Positions 33,679 to 44,225 of a DNA stretch of 64,000 nt are shown here, in pieces. Within the stretch, counting starts at the first letter, position 1, and every line of letters starts with the position of its first letter. Position numbers and translations under genes: made by a program. The DNA comes from Neoceratodus forsteri. Taxonomy: Eukaryota > Chordata > Ceratodontiformes > Ceratodontidae. Location: assembly GCA_016271365.2 (NCBI GenBank), contig CM057452.1, positions 828,846,001 to 828,910,000 on the forward strand, given 5' to 3'. The notes beneath the pieces were generated by a model. It was not told where the DNA came from. It saw nothing but the letters and a program-made list of their open reading frames with translations, and did not search any database.

Positions 33679-34602
33679 TCAGATACGGGCACCAGTACTG
33701 CATGCAGTACCCCAAGTGTGGTCTAATGACTTATACAGTGGCAGAATCACCTCCTCCCTCCTCGAGGATATACCCCTTGCAATACAACCCAGTATTTTGT
33801 TGACCTTTGCAGCTGCCTTCCTACATTGTGCCGAGTTGTTCATTGACCCTGTAATAAGCACCCCCAGATCCTTCTCCTCCTCTGTCTGAGCTAGCTGCAC
33901 TCCCCCCAGCTGGTAACTCCTCCTTGGGTTCTTCATCCCAAAATGCAGCACCTTGCACTTTTTTGAATTAAACCCCAGTTGCCAGGTGTCTGACCAGGTT
34001 TCAAGCTTTGCCAGATCATCCTGCAACCCCTGCCATCCCCCTAGGTCATCCACCACCGCTTCTACCTTGGTATCATCAGTAAACAGAGTTATCTTTGCTC
34101 TTGATGTCCAATGATATGTCTGCAATGAATATCCCAAACAGCACTGATCCCAACACCGAGGGCTGTGGAACACTGCGTCACTACCCTTGGTGTGAGAGCT
34201 CCCACCCACCACCACCCTCTGTTGCCTTCCTGAAGCCAGTTCCCCACCCATCTCACCAGCTTGCACCAGCCCCAGTGCCTTCTAACTTACTTCCCAGCCT
34301 TCCATGCGGCACCGAGTCGAATGTGTACTGATGTCTAGGTACAGGACATCCACTGCATGGCCCCTGTCCAGTTGCCTAGTTACCCAGTCATAGAACTCTA
34401 CCAGGTTGGTTTGGCAGGATCTGCCATGTATGAAGCCATGCTGTCTCCTGTCCTGTAGTTCTTTGGCCTCTAGGAGGGCCACCAGCCTCTCCTTCAGGAT
34501 AGTCTCCATTAGCTTACCCATGATGGATGTGAAGCTCACTGGTCTGTAATTTCCTGGTTCATCCTTGGGGCTACTGTTGTGGAGGGGCACCACATGAGTC
34601 AT
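33679..34602 (-). pseudogene. CR1 ORF2 reverse transcriptase core, frameshifted
   Basis: Two overlapping open pieces (195 and 106 codons) cover fingers, palm and thumb. Visible blocks in order are NYRPVSFTSIMGKLMETILK, HGFIHGRSCQTNLVEFYDWV, LYLDIS (DFS to DIS), FTDDTKVEAVVDD, LGFNSKKCKVLHFG, EKDLGVLI and ILGCIARGISSRREEVILPL. A frameshift lies between the LDIS and FTDD blocks. The Ala to Thr change in FADD is outside the two catalytic Asp residues, which remain. Confidence 0.85.
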
Positions 34603-34642
34603 CCTCTAGTCCTGAGGTACACACCCCGAATGTAGTGAGGCA

Positions 34643-35758
34643 TTAAATAGGTCTGCCAAAGGTCCCGCAATGACCTCTGCCAGCTCCTTCAGTACCCTGG
34701 GGTGGATGCCATCTGGGCCTGGCGCTTTGTCCACCCTCAGTGCCTTCAAACCCTCCTGAACTCTGCCCTCCATGATTTCCCCATCCGTCACCCCCTCCCC
34801 CCGTTTCTGCTATTCTTCCCCCTTTAGGTTTCACCCCCCTCTTCTCCTTAGTAAATACAGAGCAGAAGTAATCATTTAGTGTTTCTACCTTATTGCACCC
34901 TGCTTCCACCCACCCCCCCATCCTAATCCTTACTATGTGATCCTTACAACTCATTTTCTCCCTGATGTACCTAAAGAAGTCCTTCTCTCCCTTCTTAATG
35001 CCTTGTGCCAGCCTGAGTCCTGTAGATGACTTGGCTCCCCTTACTGCCCTTGTCACCTCCATCGATTCCGGCAAGTACCCCTCCCTGTCCTCCCCCCTCC
35101 CTGTTTTCTTATACCTCCTAAAGGTAACTCTTTTTCTCCTAACCTTTTCCATGACCTCCTTGCTCAACCAGCTTGGTTTCCTAGCCCTAGCCTTCTTGCT
35201 CTGGGCCTTGCAGCAGGTTTTGACTGCCTCCACTATCCCCAGCTTTGTGATCTCCCCCCTCTGGTTAGTGTCGATATTAAATTGAATTCTGACCAGGTAC
35301 CCTTTTACCACTTCCCCCATCTTCTCAAAGTCAGCCCTCCTGAAGTCCAGAACTCTTGTGCCAGATTCCACTCCTTCCTTGCCCATATCCAATGTGAGCC
35401 ATACTGAGTAGTGGTCACTCCCTGACAGTGGTTCGTCCACTGTAAGTTCTCTCGTAAAGTCCCCATTTGCCAGCACAAGGTCATGGGTATTTCCTAACCT
35501 GGTTGGTTCACTGACCATTTGCAGCAGGAAGCTGTCCTGGAAGGCATCCAGCAGTACCTGCTCCCTTCTGTTCCTGATTGTTGGGGTACTCCAGTCCACT
35601 CCTGGCATGTTGAAGTCCCCCGCAATCACCACACTACCATTCTCGCAGGTCCTCCTGATCTGTCCTGCTAGTTCCCTGTCTAACTCCTCTGTCTGAGATG
35701 GTGGCCTGTACACCACTCCCATTCTGAGAATCCTATTCTTGGAATCCTGGATTTGCAT
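34643..35758 (-). pseudogene. CR1 ORF2 endonuclease and RT entry, long open piece
   Basis: A 371-codon uninterrupted frame, the longest in the window. It starts in the middle of the endonuclease (MGVVYRPPSQTEELDREL). It holds VVIAGDFNMPGVDW with the catalytic Asp-Asn pair and PLSGSDHYSVW with the catalytic Asp-His pair. It then continues through the linker (FRYIREKMSCKDHIVRIR). Near its end the frame shifts, and the KAPGPDGIHPRV block appears in an adjacent frame. Its intactness suggests this CR1 copy is relatively young. It is not a host gene, because its two halves flank a SINE insertion and it lacks its own start. Confidence 0.88.
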
Positions 35759-35827
35759 CTAAAGTGACTCTGTACTACCTTACTCCCCTTTCTCCCTTAC
35801 ACACTTCAGTCCTTCCTTCACATATGT

Positions 35828-36080
35828 CAGTGGCTCAGTAGGTAACACACTTGCCTCTGAGGCTGGGAGATCAGAGGGCTGTGGGTTCAGTTCCCACATC
35901 TGACACTTGAGTTAATATCCCAGTACTGACACTGTAGTGCAGCATGAGCGGGGTGCTGTACTTCTCAGGTGCCGTCTTTTGGATGAGACGTTAAACTGAG
36001 GTCCCATCTACCTGGATTGGTGGTAGTTCAGGTGGCTGTCAAAGATCCCATGGCACTTATTGAAAAGAGTAGGGGAATTT
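35828..36080 (+). mobile_element. SINE family A, 5' piece (+)
   Basis: Same head as at 637 (GGCTCAGTAGGTAACACACT), B-box GGTTCAGTTCC at 35884-35894, and GAGACGTTAAACTGAGGTCC. It stops at AGTAGGGGAATTT (36068-36080), which is the target-site duplication of the LINE inserted next to it. The rest of the SINE resumes at 40039. Confidence 0.9.
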
Positions 36081-36773
36081 TTTATTATAATAACATCAAA
36101 AAAAATATAATGACAAACTGTATTAAATCATACAAAATAATAAGTACAAAATCATAATAAGAAAAAACAATTAAGTATTATTGTCATACAGCTGCCAAAT
36201 AAATAAATAACAAAAATACTGAGACACAACCCCACAATTCCCCATAAATTCCTCCTCCAAAAACAGAATCATTTGTCCACCACCAGATGAACTGTGACTG
36301 ATTACAAACCTCATATATATGTTACTATCCTAAAGCAAAGAAACTCATTTTATTTCATACATACCATACCCCCCAATGTCCTCCTAATTCCTGATACCAT
36401 CCTTTAATTCATTCCTAGGGACCTAGGACCTCCTATCCTGACCCAATACACTACCTGTAGCCTATTTATATTTAATAAATCTAGCAAATCCTTTCCACCA
36501 ATCTGTCACCTGTCTACTGGATGCAAATCCTACATCATGGAGATATACCCGCTCCAGGGCTCCCTGAATTAATAACCTTACAATGTCATGAGGCATCTTT
36601 TTCTGATATAATACCCATTGGCATCGGGCTCTGCCATAAATAATATATCAAGGCACAACAAAGATGCGGAGTCCGATATGATACCTTTTCCTAATTGAGG
36701 GAAATGACCCAGTACCAACATATCATAATCCAAATACCCTAACCACCCATTTTCCAGTGAACAGCCAGGAATT

Positions 36774-38060
36774 TCAAAGAGATTTGGCATATGTGCAAAA
36801 AAAGAAAAAATGCTCCACTGTTTCCTCCTGATCCACGCAGTCTAAAAAGGGGCAATTTCTTTCATTCCTGGCCTTATAGTTGGCATTGCCTCGCACCCCG
36901 ATCCTGCCATATACCGTCAGCCATATAATCTCCCACATATATTCTGGCAGTCTAGGATTATTTAACCTCTGAAGTACCAATTTTGTGTGTCCTGAAGGGC
37001 AGTTTTTAAAGGCCGGTTCACTTGGGTATAGGAGCTGCATAACTTTAGTATACAGTTGTGTCCCTGTATTGTCCCTCACCACTTGAGCCTCCAACCCCCA
37101 TTTAAATAGTTTCTTAGCTACTGGTAAAAAGTAACCAGGGAGGCAAAGTGTGGAATTAGATTTTGAGGACATATAAGCCACACCGAATAATACTGGGTTA
37201 ATACCTGCTTTATCAATATCCTTTCATTTAAAGAAGATGTCTCCACCCTACCCTAATATTTGATGCGATAAATAATGTGGAGAAAAAATAACCGGATCCA
37301 CCATCCCCAGACCCCATTTCCTGTAGCTAAATCATGATAATGACGTTTAATAGGATTGAGTCTATTTCCCACACCATCTGGAAGAATAAACTATACAGCC
37401 TTGTCTCCAATTTTATTGGTACTGGAAATATTACGCTGTATATAATAAACTTGGAATAATAAATTGTTTAATAACTTGTACCACTTAAGTTTGGATAATT
37501 TTCAATGTTTCCAAATATAAATTTTTCCTTCTATGGAGTGTAATGCTTTTCCCAATTCAACTCAGGCAAATTCTGAGCTCATACCATAAACCTAAAATCT
37601 TAATTGTTCAGAAGAAATATGAGTTCCTGCACCCATACTGTAGCCAGGAAATTTACCCCAATAAATAAGCCTTGACTTTTGGTTTTATTAAGTTGAGAAT
37701 TAGAAAGTCTTGAATAGTGGTCCATAAAATCCAAAACTGTGTCACTTGATTATATTTCTCAAAGAACATACACAAATCATCTATGATGCCTAGACATGTA
37801 ATTCTCTAATGGGGGACCTGGATCCTCCCATAGTGGATATTGTGATAAATATTGAATTAAAAGTATCAATAGTGAAAGCATATAATAAAGGACTTGGTGG
37901 GCATCCTGGCTAATTCCCCATCGAACATGAAACTCCTCTCAATTTCTGTTTGAATTATGGGATGCGTAATAGTATTCTTATGAATGGCTTTAATCCAATT
38001 TAATAAACATTCAGGCACTCCAGAGTGGGATAACACCAAAATAAAAAGGATGATAGACTC
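36774..38060 (-). pseudogene. Tx1-like ORF2, C-terminal half, broken
   Basis: The first readable block is KAFGES followed by VLSHSGVPECLLNWIKAIHK (about 38060-37970), the palm entry. A FMFDGELA remnant of the (RQ)GCPLSP block is near 37925. An IDDLCMFF version of the YADD box lies near 37780, where Ala is Asp-neighbouring Ile. The C-terminal open piece (135 codons, 37181-36774) ends with a Cys-rich segment, CPFLDCVDQEETVEHFFFFC, as seen at the C-terminus of Tx1-clade ORF2 proteins. Stops separate the blocks. Confidence 0.7.
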
Positions 38061-38075
38061 ACCAAAGGCCTTGTA

Positions 38076-39887
38076 TCAACAAGTCGGGGCTGCCTCTAGA
38101 GCCTTATTTTTGGCTGCCCACTCACACTCAGAAAACACATGACCAGTGCCCTCACGTAGGTCACATTTGGTAAAGTTAGCACAGTGAAATGCTATATGAC
38201 CCACTTCCCCACAGTTATCACAGCAAGGCTTATCACAAGAACTAGATAAATGTGTCCTGGCCCCGCATTTATAACAAGCACGAGGCTGTCCTGCATAAAA
38301 ACAGACCCATCTATCCCTTCCCAATAGAAAGGAGTTTGGAATGTGTTCAATCCCTTTTTCAGTTTGCTGTAACTTAACTTTAAATTGCCATCCCCCAGTC
38401 CAGAATTGCTCTGAATCTAATATAGCCTCAGGTGAACTCAATATGTCACATTTTTGAGACAACCAGTATGAAATATCGTCCACATGAATACCCTTATCCC
38501 GGAACATGATGGTAACAAATTGTATTAATGGTTTTGTCAAGGGAATGACCAAAAAGGGTGTCCATATGGGCGAAAATTTCACCTGGTTATATCTTTCCCA
38601 AAAAAGATCTAGTGCATAAACTGAATGAAAACTTACATCAAAATTGTCCTCCCCAGATATATTGATGAATGCAAATACCTCCCTAGGTGAAAAATGCAAG
38701 GATTTCTTAAACAAACATTTCCCCACATACAACCTGTCAGGTCTAACTTCCAGACCCCTTTATATTGTAGATGAACCGCATTTCTGTAAGGGGCTGCTTC
38801 TTTTTTAATTTTAACAAATAAGTCTGACATCAGGAGTTTCTCCATTACTGGAGTCTCCTGCCCTGTCTCCCCCTGCTGCTCATTTCCTAAACCAGAATTA
38901 GAATTAACCATGGAGGGCTCTGCCTTCCCCCGACCCCCCATCAGGAGCTGTAACCAAAGTAGGTAACTGTGGTTGCCACACAGGTTCATTTTGTGAAAAA
39001 TTAAGTTTAGGATCCCAGTCAAGTGTCGGGTGCCAGGACCCTTTCTCTAGTGTCCAATCTGCCTCACTTAATGCTTTTTTTGGGGACCAAGTTTCTTCTA
39101 TTAGGGGCTGCCCCAAAGGAACCGCATCCAAGGCCATCTGATCCTTCTTAGCCATGGTCGATTCTTCTGTCCGTTTTTCATTAGGTACCCTCAAGTTCCA
39201 ATTAGCAAATAGTGCTGTAGCTCTTTTTTCTTTCCCCTCCTCTCCAAATTTCTCCTGACCATGTACAGGTTGTTTTAGAAAGGAAAAATCCGAAACCCCC
39301 TCTTGATGCCTAGGGTCAGTTTGAAATACACAGTTTTCATCTGCAGATAATATTAGGGATGTGGGAGTCCTTACTGTCCCTCGAAACACAAACCTCGTGG
39401 CTTTAGTCAATGAAACTCCACTTCCAAGGGCTCGGACCTCGTGCTCTGATCGGGCCACATCCGGGACTTGCCAAGCTCCTTAGCAACCAAGAAGATGCTT
39501 TCAGATGCACCGGTGCTTCAAACTGTCCGAAGGCTTTTGGCACTGAATCTGCCTTGATTCTCCCTGCCAGCCTTCTCAATAATCTCCATAGTTTTTTAAC
39601 TTGTCCCCAACAGTCTCTGTATTACACTCACTCACTCCTTCATCTTCTGGATGTGGCAACACCTTCTCCTCCTGACTAACAGCCATCCTGCAGGTAATGA
39701 CAGCCGGATCCTTTGCACCAAGTGCCAACATTTTTCTCAAAACTCTTTCCTGTTCCAGCTGTAGTTCGATTAGTTGTTTCTGCAGTTGCATTTCAATATT
39801 CGGGTGTGTTGCCTGATGTTTAGTGAGCTCAGGTTTTAAAGTGACAGATAAATCCTCCATAGATACAAACACTTCACCTTCATCCAT
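38076..39887 (-). pseudogene. Tx1-like ORF1 (Gag-like, CCHC knuckles), broken
   Basis: Such proteins coat the LINE RNA. The N-terminal piece (39887-39576) begins MDEGEVFVSMEDL and has a Gln/Glu-rich coiled coil (LQKQLIELQLEQERVLRKML). A 184-codon piece (39458-38904) is hydrophilic and undefined. The last piece (38732-38076, 218 codons) carries two intact knuckles: CYKCGARTHLSSSC and CDNCGEVGHIAFHC, both C-x2-C-x4-H-x4-C. A third knuckle reads CDLREGTGHVFSEC, with the second Cys replaced by Arg. The frame ends just before the ORF2 fragment, where the internal deletion joins. Confidence 0.8.
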
Positions 39888-40038
39888 AGAGCCGACTGCT
39901 CTTCAAGTGCACTATCCTCCTGCATTTGTAAAGGGAATTCTCCCCACATGTCCTCTCCTGCCGTGTCCATCCTCCACTGAGTCTGACCACCAAGTGATCC
40001 GACTCACCACCACATTGGCCCCCTACTGCCAGCAATGC

Positions 40039-40226
40039 AGTAGGGGAATTTCCTCGGTGTCCTGGCCAAATTTTCCCTCATTCACTAAAAATACCACCAA
40101 CAGTTTCATCTGGTTCAAGCTCAGTTGGCATTCATCTGTATCCCCCTTCCCTGGGTCATGCCTGAAAATAGGCAGGATTTGCCTAGTGCACTTACCTGGT
40201 CAACAAAAACTAAATAAAATAAAAAT
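40039..40226 (+). mobile_element. SINE family A, 3' piece (+)
   Basis: It resumes with AGTAGGGGAATTTCCTCGGT and runs through GTGTCCTGGCCAAATTTTCC and GCCTGAAAATAGGCAGGATT to ACCTGGTCAACAAAAACTAA and an A-rich tail. Joined to 35828-36080 it restores one full SINE. Confidence 0.9.
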
Positions 40227-41700
40227 AAATATAGTGCCACACACCCTCCTTTCCCAATCACCCTGTCCCTATGAAAAAACCTGTACCCTGGTACTGACAG
40301 GTCCCAGTCATTGTATTGCATGGCCCATGTTTCTGTGATGGCTGCAATGTCCACCTCTCCCTCTGCCATGAGCACCTGTAACTCTGCAGTTTTCCTTCCA
40401 AGGCTCCTAGCATTAAGGGTAACCACCGTCCACCCATCCCTCCCCCTTCCCATCCTGCCCTCCTTTGCTAGCATTACCAATAGAACTTGACATTTGTCCT
40501 TAGTCACTGTTATGGGGGTAAGCTCATATGGTTTCCCAACCTGTGGTCTCTGCATGTCTCTTGCCCAATTGCCACCCCCCACTCCTAGTTTAAATTCCTA
40601 GCTTCCTCTATGTACTCCTCCATCCTCTGTTTCAGCACTTTCTTTCCCTCATCACTCAAGTGTAGTCTGTCCTTGTCATAGAGACTACTGTCCTCCCAGG
40701 TCCCTCCCCACCCCCCTAACAACCCATACCCTTTAGCACAACACCAGGTTCTTAGCCATCCATTAAATTCCTCTATTCATAGCTTTCTTGTGCATGACTT
40801 GGGCACTGGAAGTATCTCTGAAAAAGTTACTGATCTTCCTGCCCCCTTACATAATTGTCCTAGTTCCTCAAACCTCCTCTGGACTATATCTACTGTCTCG
40901 TCAGCCAGATCGTTCATCCTAAGATGTATAATTAAATGATGCTTGTCCCTACCCCTTCTGGCATATTTCAGAACAGATTGTCCCACCCTTTCCGCTGTCA
41001 TTCCTGGCATGGCCTCCACCCAAATGCGACTATGCCTCTCACCCTTGCTATCCCACCTGACTAATCTTAGTATTGAGTTCCCAGCACTAGGATTCCACCC
41101 TCTTACTCCTTGCTTGCTTCCATTCATCCCTCTCTCATTTCTGGCCTCTTCTTCCTCCTGCACATTATTCCCCTGTTGCAATTCTCCAGCAGAACTTCCC
41201 CAACTCTGGTTTGGTCCAGGCATTTATCAATTACCTCTAATGTCATCATTTCCTCCTCCTTCTTCCTCTCTAACAGTGCAAAACTATTTTCTGAAGACCC
41301 TTCACAAATGCCCTCTCCCTTTCTCTTCATAGTAACCTGTTCTCTCCTTTTCAATCCATGACTTTCCCCTTCTTCACCTCCCCTCACAAGTCCCTATCTC
41401 ATCCTTCCATTTGTCTTTTGTCTCCTGACCTGGTTTCCCTGGCAATCGTTCTTCCTGGCCTGGGCCCTTTTGTCTCTGCTTTCCTTCTTCTGACCCTCTC
41501 CTCACCACTGTTGGCTCAAATCACCCTCCCTCATCTCCTCTTCTTCCTCCCTCCAGTATTGGGCTAAACCCACCCTCCAGTCTGCCTTGCCTGTCTTAGT
41601 TCTTCCTGCAGACCCTCAATCTCCTTTCTAAGTTTCTCTATGTGGTTGCACACTAAACATCCCCCCACACTCCAGACAATTTTCAGAAAGATTGGTGCAC
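40227..41700 (-). mobile_element. CR1 LINE (-), 5' segment of the interrupted copy
   Basis: Contains the start of ORF2 and most of ORF1. The endonuclease N-terminus reads TLNARSLGRKTAELQVLMAE then IAAITETWAMQYNDWDLSVPGYRF (about 40440-40300), ending GGCVALY at the SINE junction. ORF1 lies at 40600-41640. The piece is the expected upstream continuation of 33173-35827. Confidence 0.88.
40600..41640 (-). pseudogene. CR1 ORF1 (Cys-rich/coiled coil plus esterase), degenerate
   Basis: The N-terminal CLVCNHIEKLRKEIEGLQEE lies near 41640-41570: CxxC plus coiled coil. The 148-codon piece (41223-40777) has GNSILR (GDS with Asp to Asn, Ser kept), MPGMTAERV, HLRMND in place of HLGTND, and RSVTFSEILPV. 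Further on, a broken frame gives DRLHLSDEGKKVLKQRM, the DxxH block. The esterase fold is recognisable, but two of its consensus blocks are altered and a frameshift precedes the last. Confidence 0.78.
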
Positions 41701-42699
41701 CAAGTTGTTGTAGCATGCCATCTCACCCATTGCTGTTGTTGCCACCAGCGACCCCACCCTTCCAGATGAGGATACCAAACACTCCCCCAAGTCTCCCCTC
41801 TCCCCCTCTACCAGTGCAAAACATTCTTTTCTTAATTTCCCTTACCCCCTTTGTTGTACACATTTAGAAAGATTGAGCAACTGCTTTTTATATTCCTATC
41901 CTTCCTATCCACACCCAGAAATAGACTTTAAGTAGCTATTGCACAACCTTCATCAAACTCCTACTCCTCCTTTCCACAATGCAATAGAAATGCAAAGAAG
42001 TAACAGTGAAAGCTTCTTGATTTGCAGTTACTTCCCTTCCACTGAGATAGCAGTCACCTCTTCACTCACTGCTGTTCCTTTCCTGGATTTCTGCTTCTAC
42101 TATGATGGGTGCATATCCTTTGCCCATTTGAGGAAGTGATGTCAGAACCCCTGTTATAAAGGAAATCATGGACCAGGGTGGGTGGGTGAGGGTTGGGGGT
42201 AGGACCAACAAAGTCTTCCAGAAACAATCAGGTAGCTGAGGCCCTGGTCAGACCATTAGCACTCTTCCCCACTATGCACTAAACTTTGCAGCTAGTGAAG
42301 CCAGCAAAATGAATCACAATTCTACTCAAAGCCCCTAAAATAGGTTTGCTACCAAAAGAAATAGGTCTCCAATTCAAACAGCTTCACCAATAACACATCA
42401 ACATAGGCTTGAAATTAGAAGATATAGGTCTCCAATTCAAAGAAACAGCCCCAATTAAATCACACCAAATAGGTTTTAAATCAGAAGAAATAGGCCTCCA
42501 CAACAGCCTGCTACACAGTGAAACATCAAACAAATTAGCCCACTGATAACCACCAAAACAGGTTTCAAAATTCCAACAGCCCCAAAACAATACCCTGCTA
42601 GTCCCTTAGAAGTAGTAAGAAAGAAAAGAAATAACCTTCTACCAAGTAAAATCCACAAAAAACAATGGAAAAACAACAAAGAGAAGCTACTGTACTGGA
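41701..42699. other. Unassigned sequence upstream of CR1
   Basis: May hold CR1 5' UTR near 41.7-41.9 kb. Between about 42150 and 42600, phrases such as AAATAGGTCTCCAATTCAA recur near 42360 and 42427 (an imperfect local repeat of about 65 bp). No protein-like frame. Confidence 0.35.
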
Positions 42700-43131
42700 A
42701 CAGATCTGATCATTTCCCTTCTAGTTCCTTCACAGACTGAAAAAGAATGTAATGCTTATCCAGCAAGTAAATCCTTTCCCCAACTGCTCAGCAAAAGAGG
42801 GTTCAGACAACCTCTGCCAGACCCCAACTGCTTCTGCAGTTAGCAAACCTCATATACAATGTCCAACACACAGAAATGACAGCCAAAAAAAATACTTTAA
42901 ATCAACTTACAAATACACTCAGCAACTAAAGACCCTTTCACTCTCTCCTCTAGCTGAAGACTTATTACTAAATCTATAGGCAATATATCACAGTTTATTC
43001 CATTCCTGCTCAGCACTTGTCAGCCCCATATCTTCTTCCCATTTCTGCCTAGCCTTATCTGTTAACCCTATTTCTTCTTCCATTAGTAGATTATAAACCC
43101 TACCTGCTCCCCTTTCCCAGTTGCTAAATTT
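42700..43131 (-). mobile_element. L1/Tx1-group LINE (-), piece 4 (ORF2 C-terminal part)
   Basis: The minus strand reads NWERGAGRVYNLLMEEEIGL and then KARQKWEEDMGL...EWNKL. This matches the L1-group segment LYxLL...KWExDLGxxxxxxEWxxI that follows the RT. It is the downstream continuation of the piece at 45179-45559, separated by the L2-like insertion. Confidence 0.75.
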
Positions 43132-43399
43132 ATTTTATTTAATTATTTATTTAAATTGTTTCACCAGGATGGCACAGTGACCAAAAAGCTGCTCATCTCC
43201 TGGTGTGACCTAGGGGGTTGGGGTACAGTGGGAGATAACTTGCAGGTTATCAAGAGTTACATATATGAGGAAAACAGTAGAACATAGTTGAACACAATTA
43301 TAGCAATACAGTAGACTGAGATTCTGTTGAACAGTTCACAGAAAATGAGTTTCAATTATACAGTTGCAGGATGTAGAGGAAGGGTTATGGTTATACAAT

Positions 43400-43436
43400 C
43401 CCTATTCCATCATACATATTGTATGATGGAATAGGG
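43400..43436. repeat. Perfect hairpin in the L2-like 3' UTR
   Basis: CCCTATTCCATCATAC and GTATGATGGAATAGGG pair over 16 bp around a 5-base loop (ATATT). Confidence 0.85.
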
Positions 43437-43679
43437 AGAAAACATTCAATACAGTTCAACAACAACACTTGGAAGGCATAGATTATAGTACAGACTTAAC
43501 CAGCAAAATGTGCTGGATAATTTATAACTTGTGAGATAGAACTGGATAGCTGAGGTGTGACACTGGGAGTGGAGAACATGTGAGGATCAGGCAGTATCAA
43601 GTAGAATTTAGAACAGGGCAAGACCATGTACCAAGAAGTGCTGAAGTTGGTATAGAAAAGCCAGCTTCCACAGTGCAAG

Positions 43680-44225
43680 CTAGAAGCCGCTGGTCAGGCA
43701 GTCAGGATGGGGGTACAAGGGACACCTTTGGGGGCTTAGGTGCAGGAGGAAGTTACAGGTGAGTTTGCTAGTACTGAAGACGGGGAGTGGTAGAGGAAGA
43801 GTGGTGAATTTGGGGAAGGAGTTCATTTCAGAGTTTGGGGAGCGGTAGGAGAAGGCAGATTGCCCAATAGTGGTTTTCTGCCTAGGGATTTGTAGCTTCT
43901 GGTTGTTGAGTGATCTGAGGGCATGAGAAGGGGAGGAAGCTGGGGTAAGTAAGGTAAGGAGGTATGAGGGCAGGGTGTCATGCCAGAATTTGGCTACAAA
44001 TTTAGCACAGTGCTGTAGGTGATGGTTTTCGAGGGAAGAGAATGCACGGGCATGGTAGAGGTTGCAGTGATGGGTGTGGGGTGTGGCATCGATGGTGAAG
44101 TGACAGAAGGCATGGAAAAGTGTGTCCAGTCTGGATAAGGTAGTTTTGGGAGTGGCACTGTATACTATGTTGCAGTAGTCAAATGAGGGGAGAATCATCT
44201 TATGCACTAGCTCATGCCTGGCCAT
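43680..44225 (-). pseudogene. L2-like ORF2 C-terminal region, open piece
   Basis: A 181-codon frame covers the thumb and C-terminal domain: HKMILPSFDYCNIVYSATPK, then KFWHDTLPSYLL, then QKTTIGQSAFSYRSP. This order (DYCN, LP.YL, FSYRxP) is typical of L2/CR1-group proteins, and the FSYR block is L2-like. The start Met is not a genuine start; the frame continues from upstream RT in another frame. Confidence 0.75.

Larger units (their letters stand above)
33173..35827 (-). mobile_element. CR1 LINE (-), 3' segment of an interrupted copy
   Basis: The minus-strand tail ends CATATGTTCTGTATGTTCGTA, a CR1 3' repeat variant. Reading upstream come the C-terminal GWNALPAEVL (about 33400), the thumb, FTDDTKVE in the catalytic box (FADD to FTDD, about 34090), and DVLYLDIS (about 34340). 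RPVSFTSIMGKLME (about 34530) and KAPGPDGIHPRVLKEL (about 34690-34740) follow. The endonuclease runs to VVYRPPSQ near 35730. The copy stops at 35827 where a SINE is inserted, and resumes at 40227 with the GCVALY end of the same endonuclease. Confidence 0.9.
36081..40038 (-). mobile_element. Tx1-like LINE (-), internally deleted, 13-bp TSD
   Basis: Flanked by the exact 13-bp duplication AGTAGGGGAATTT (36068-36080 and 40039-40051), which splits a SINE. Read on the minus strand, it starts with ORF1 (39887 down to about 38076), containing CCHC zinc knuckles. It passes directly into the second half of an ORF2 reverse transcriptase (from about 38060) and ends with the typical C-terminal HEVH-like domain (37181-36774). 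The ORF1 end, endonuclease and first half of the RT are missing. ORF1 and ORF2 style match the Tx1 clade of L1-group LINEs known from Xenopus and fishes. Confidence 0.85.

Noticed and set aside
33324..33803. 159-codon plus-strand frame
   Set aside because: Antisense to CR1 reverse transcriptase; Ser/Leu/Pro-rich shadow.
40777..41223. Host SGNH esterase gene
   Set aside because: CR1 ORF1 context on both sides (CxxC coiled coil upstream, ORF2 endonuclease downstream) shows it is retrotransposon sequence.
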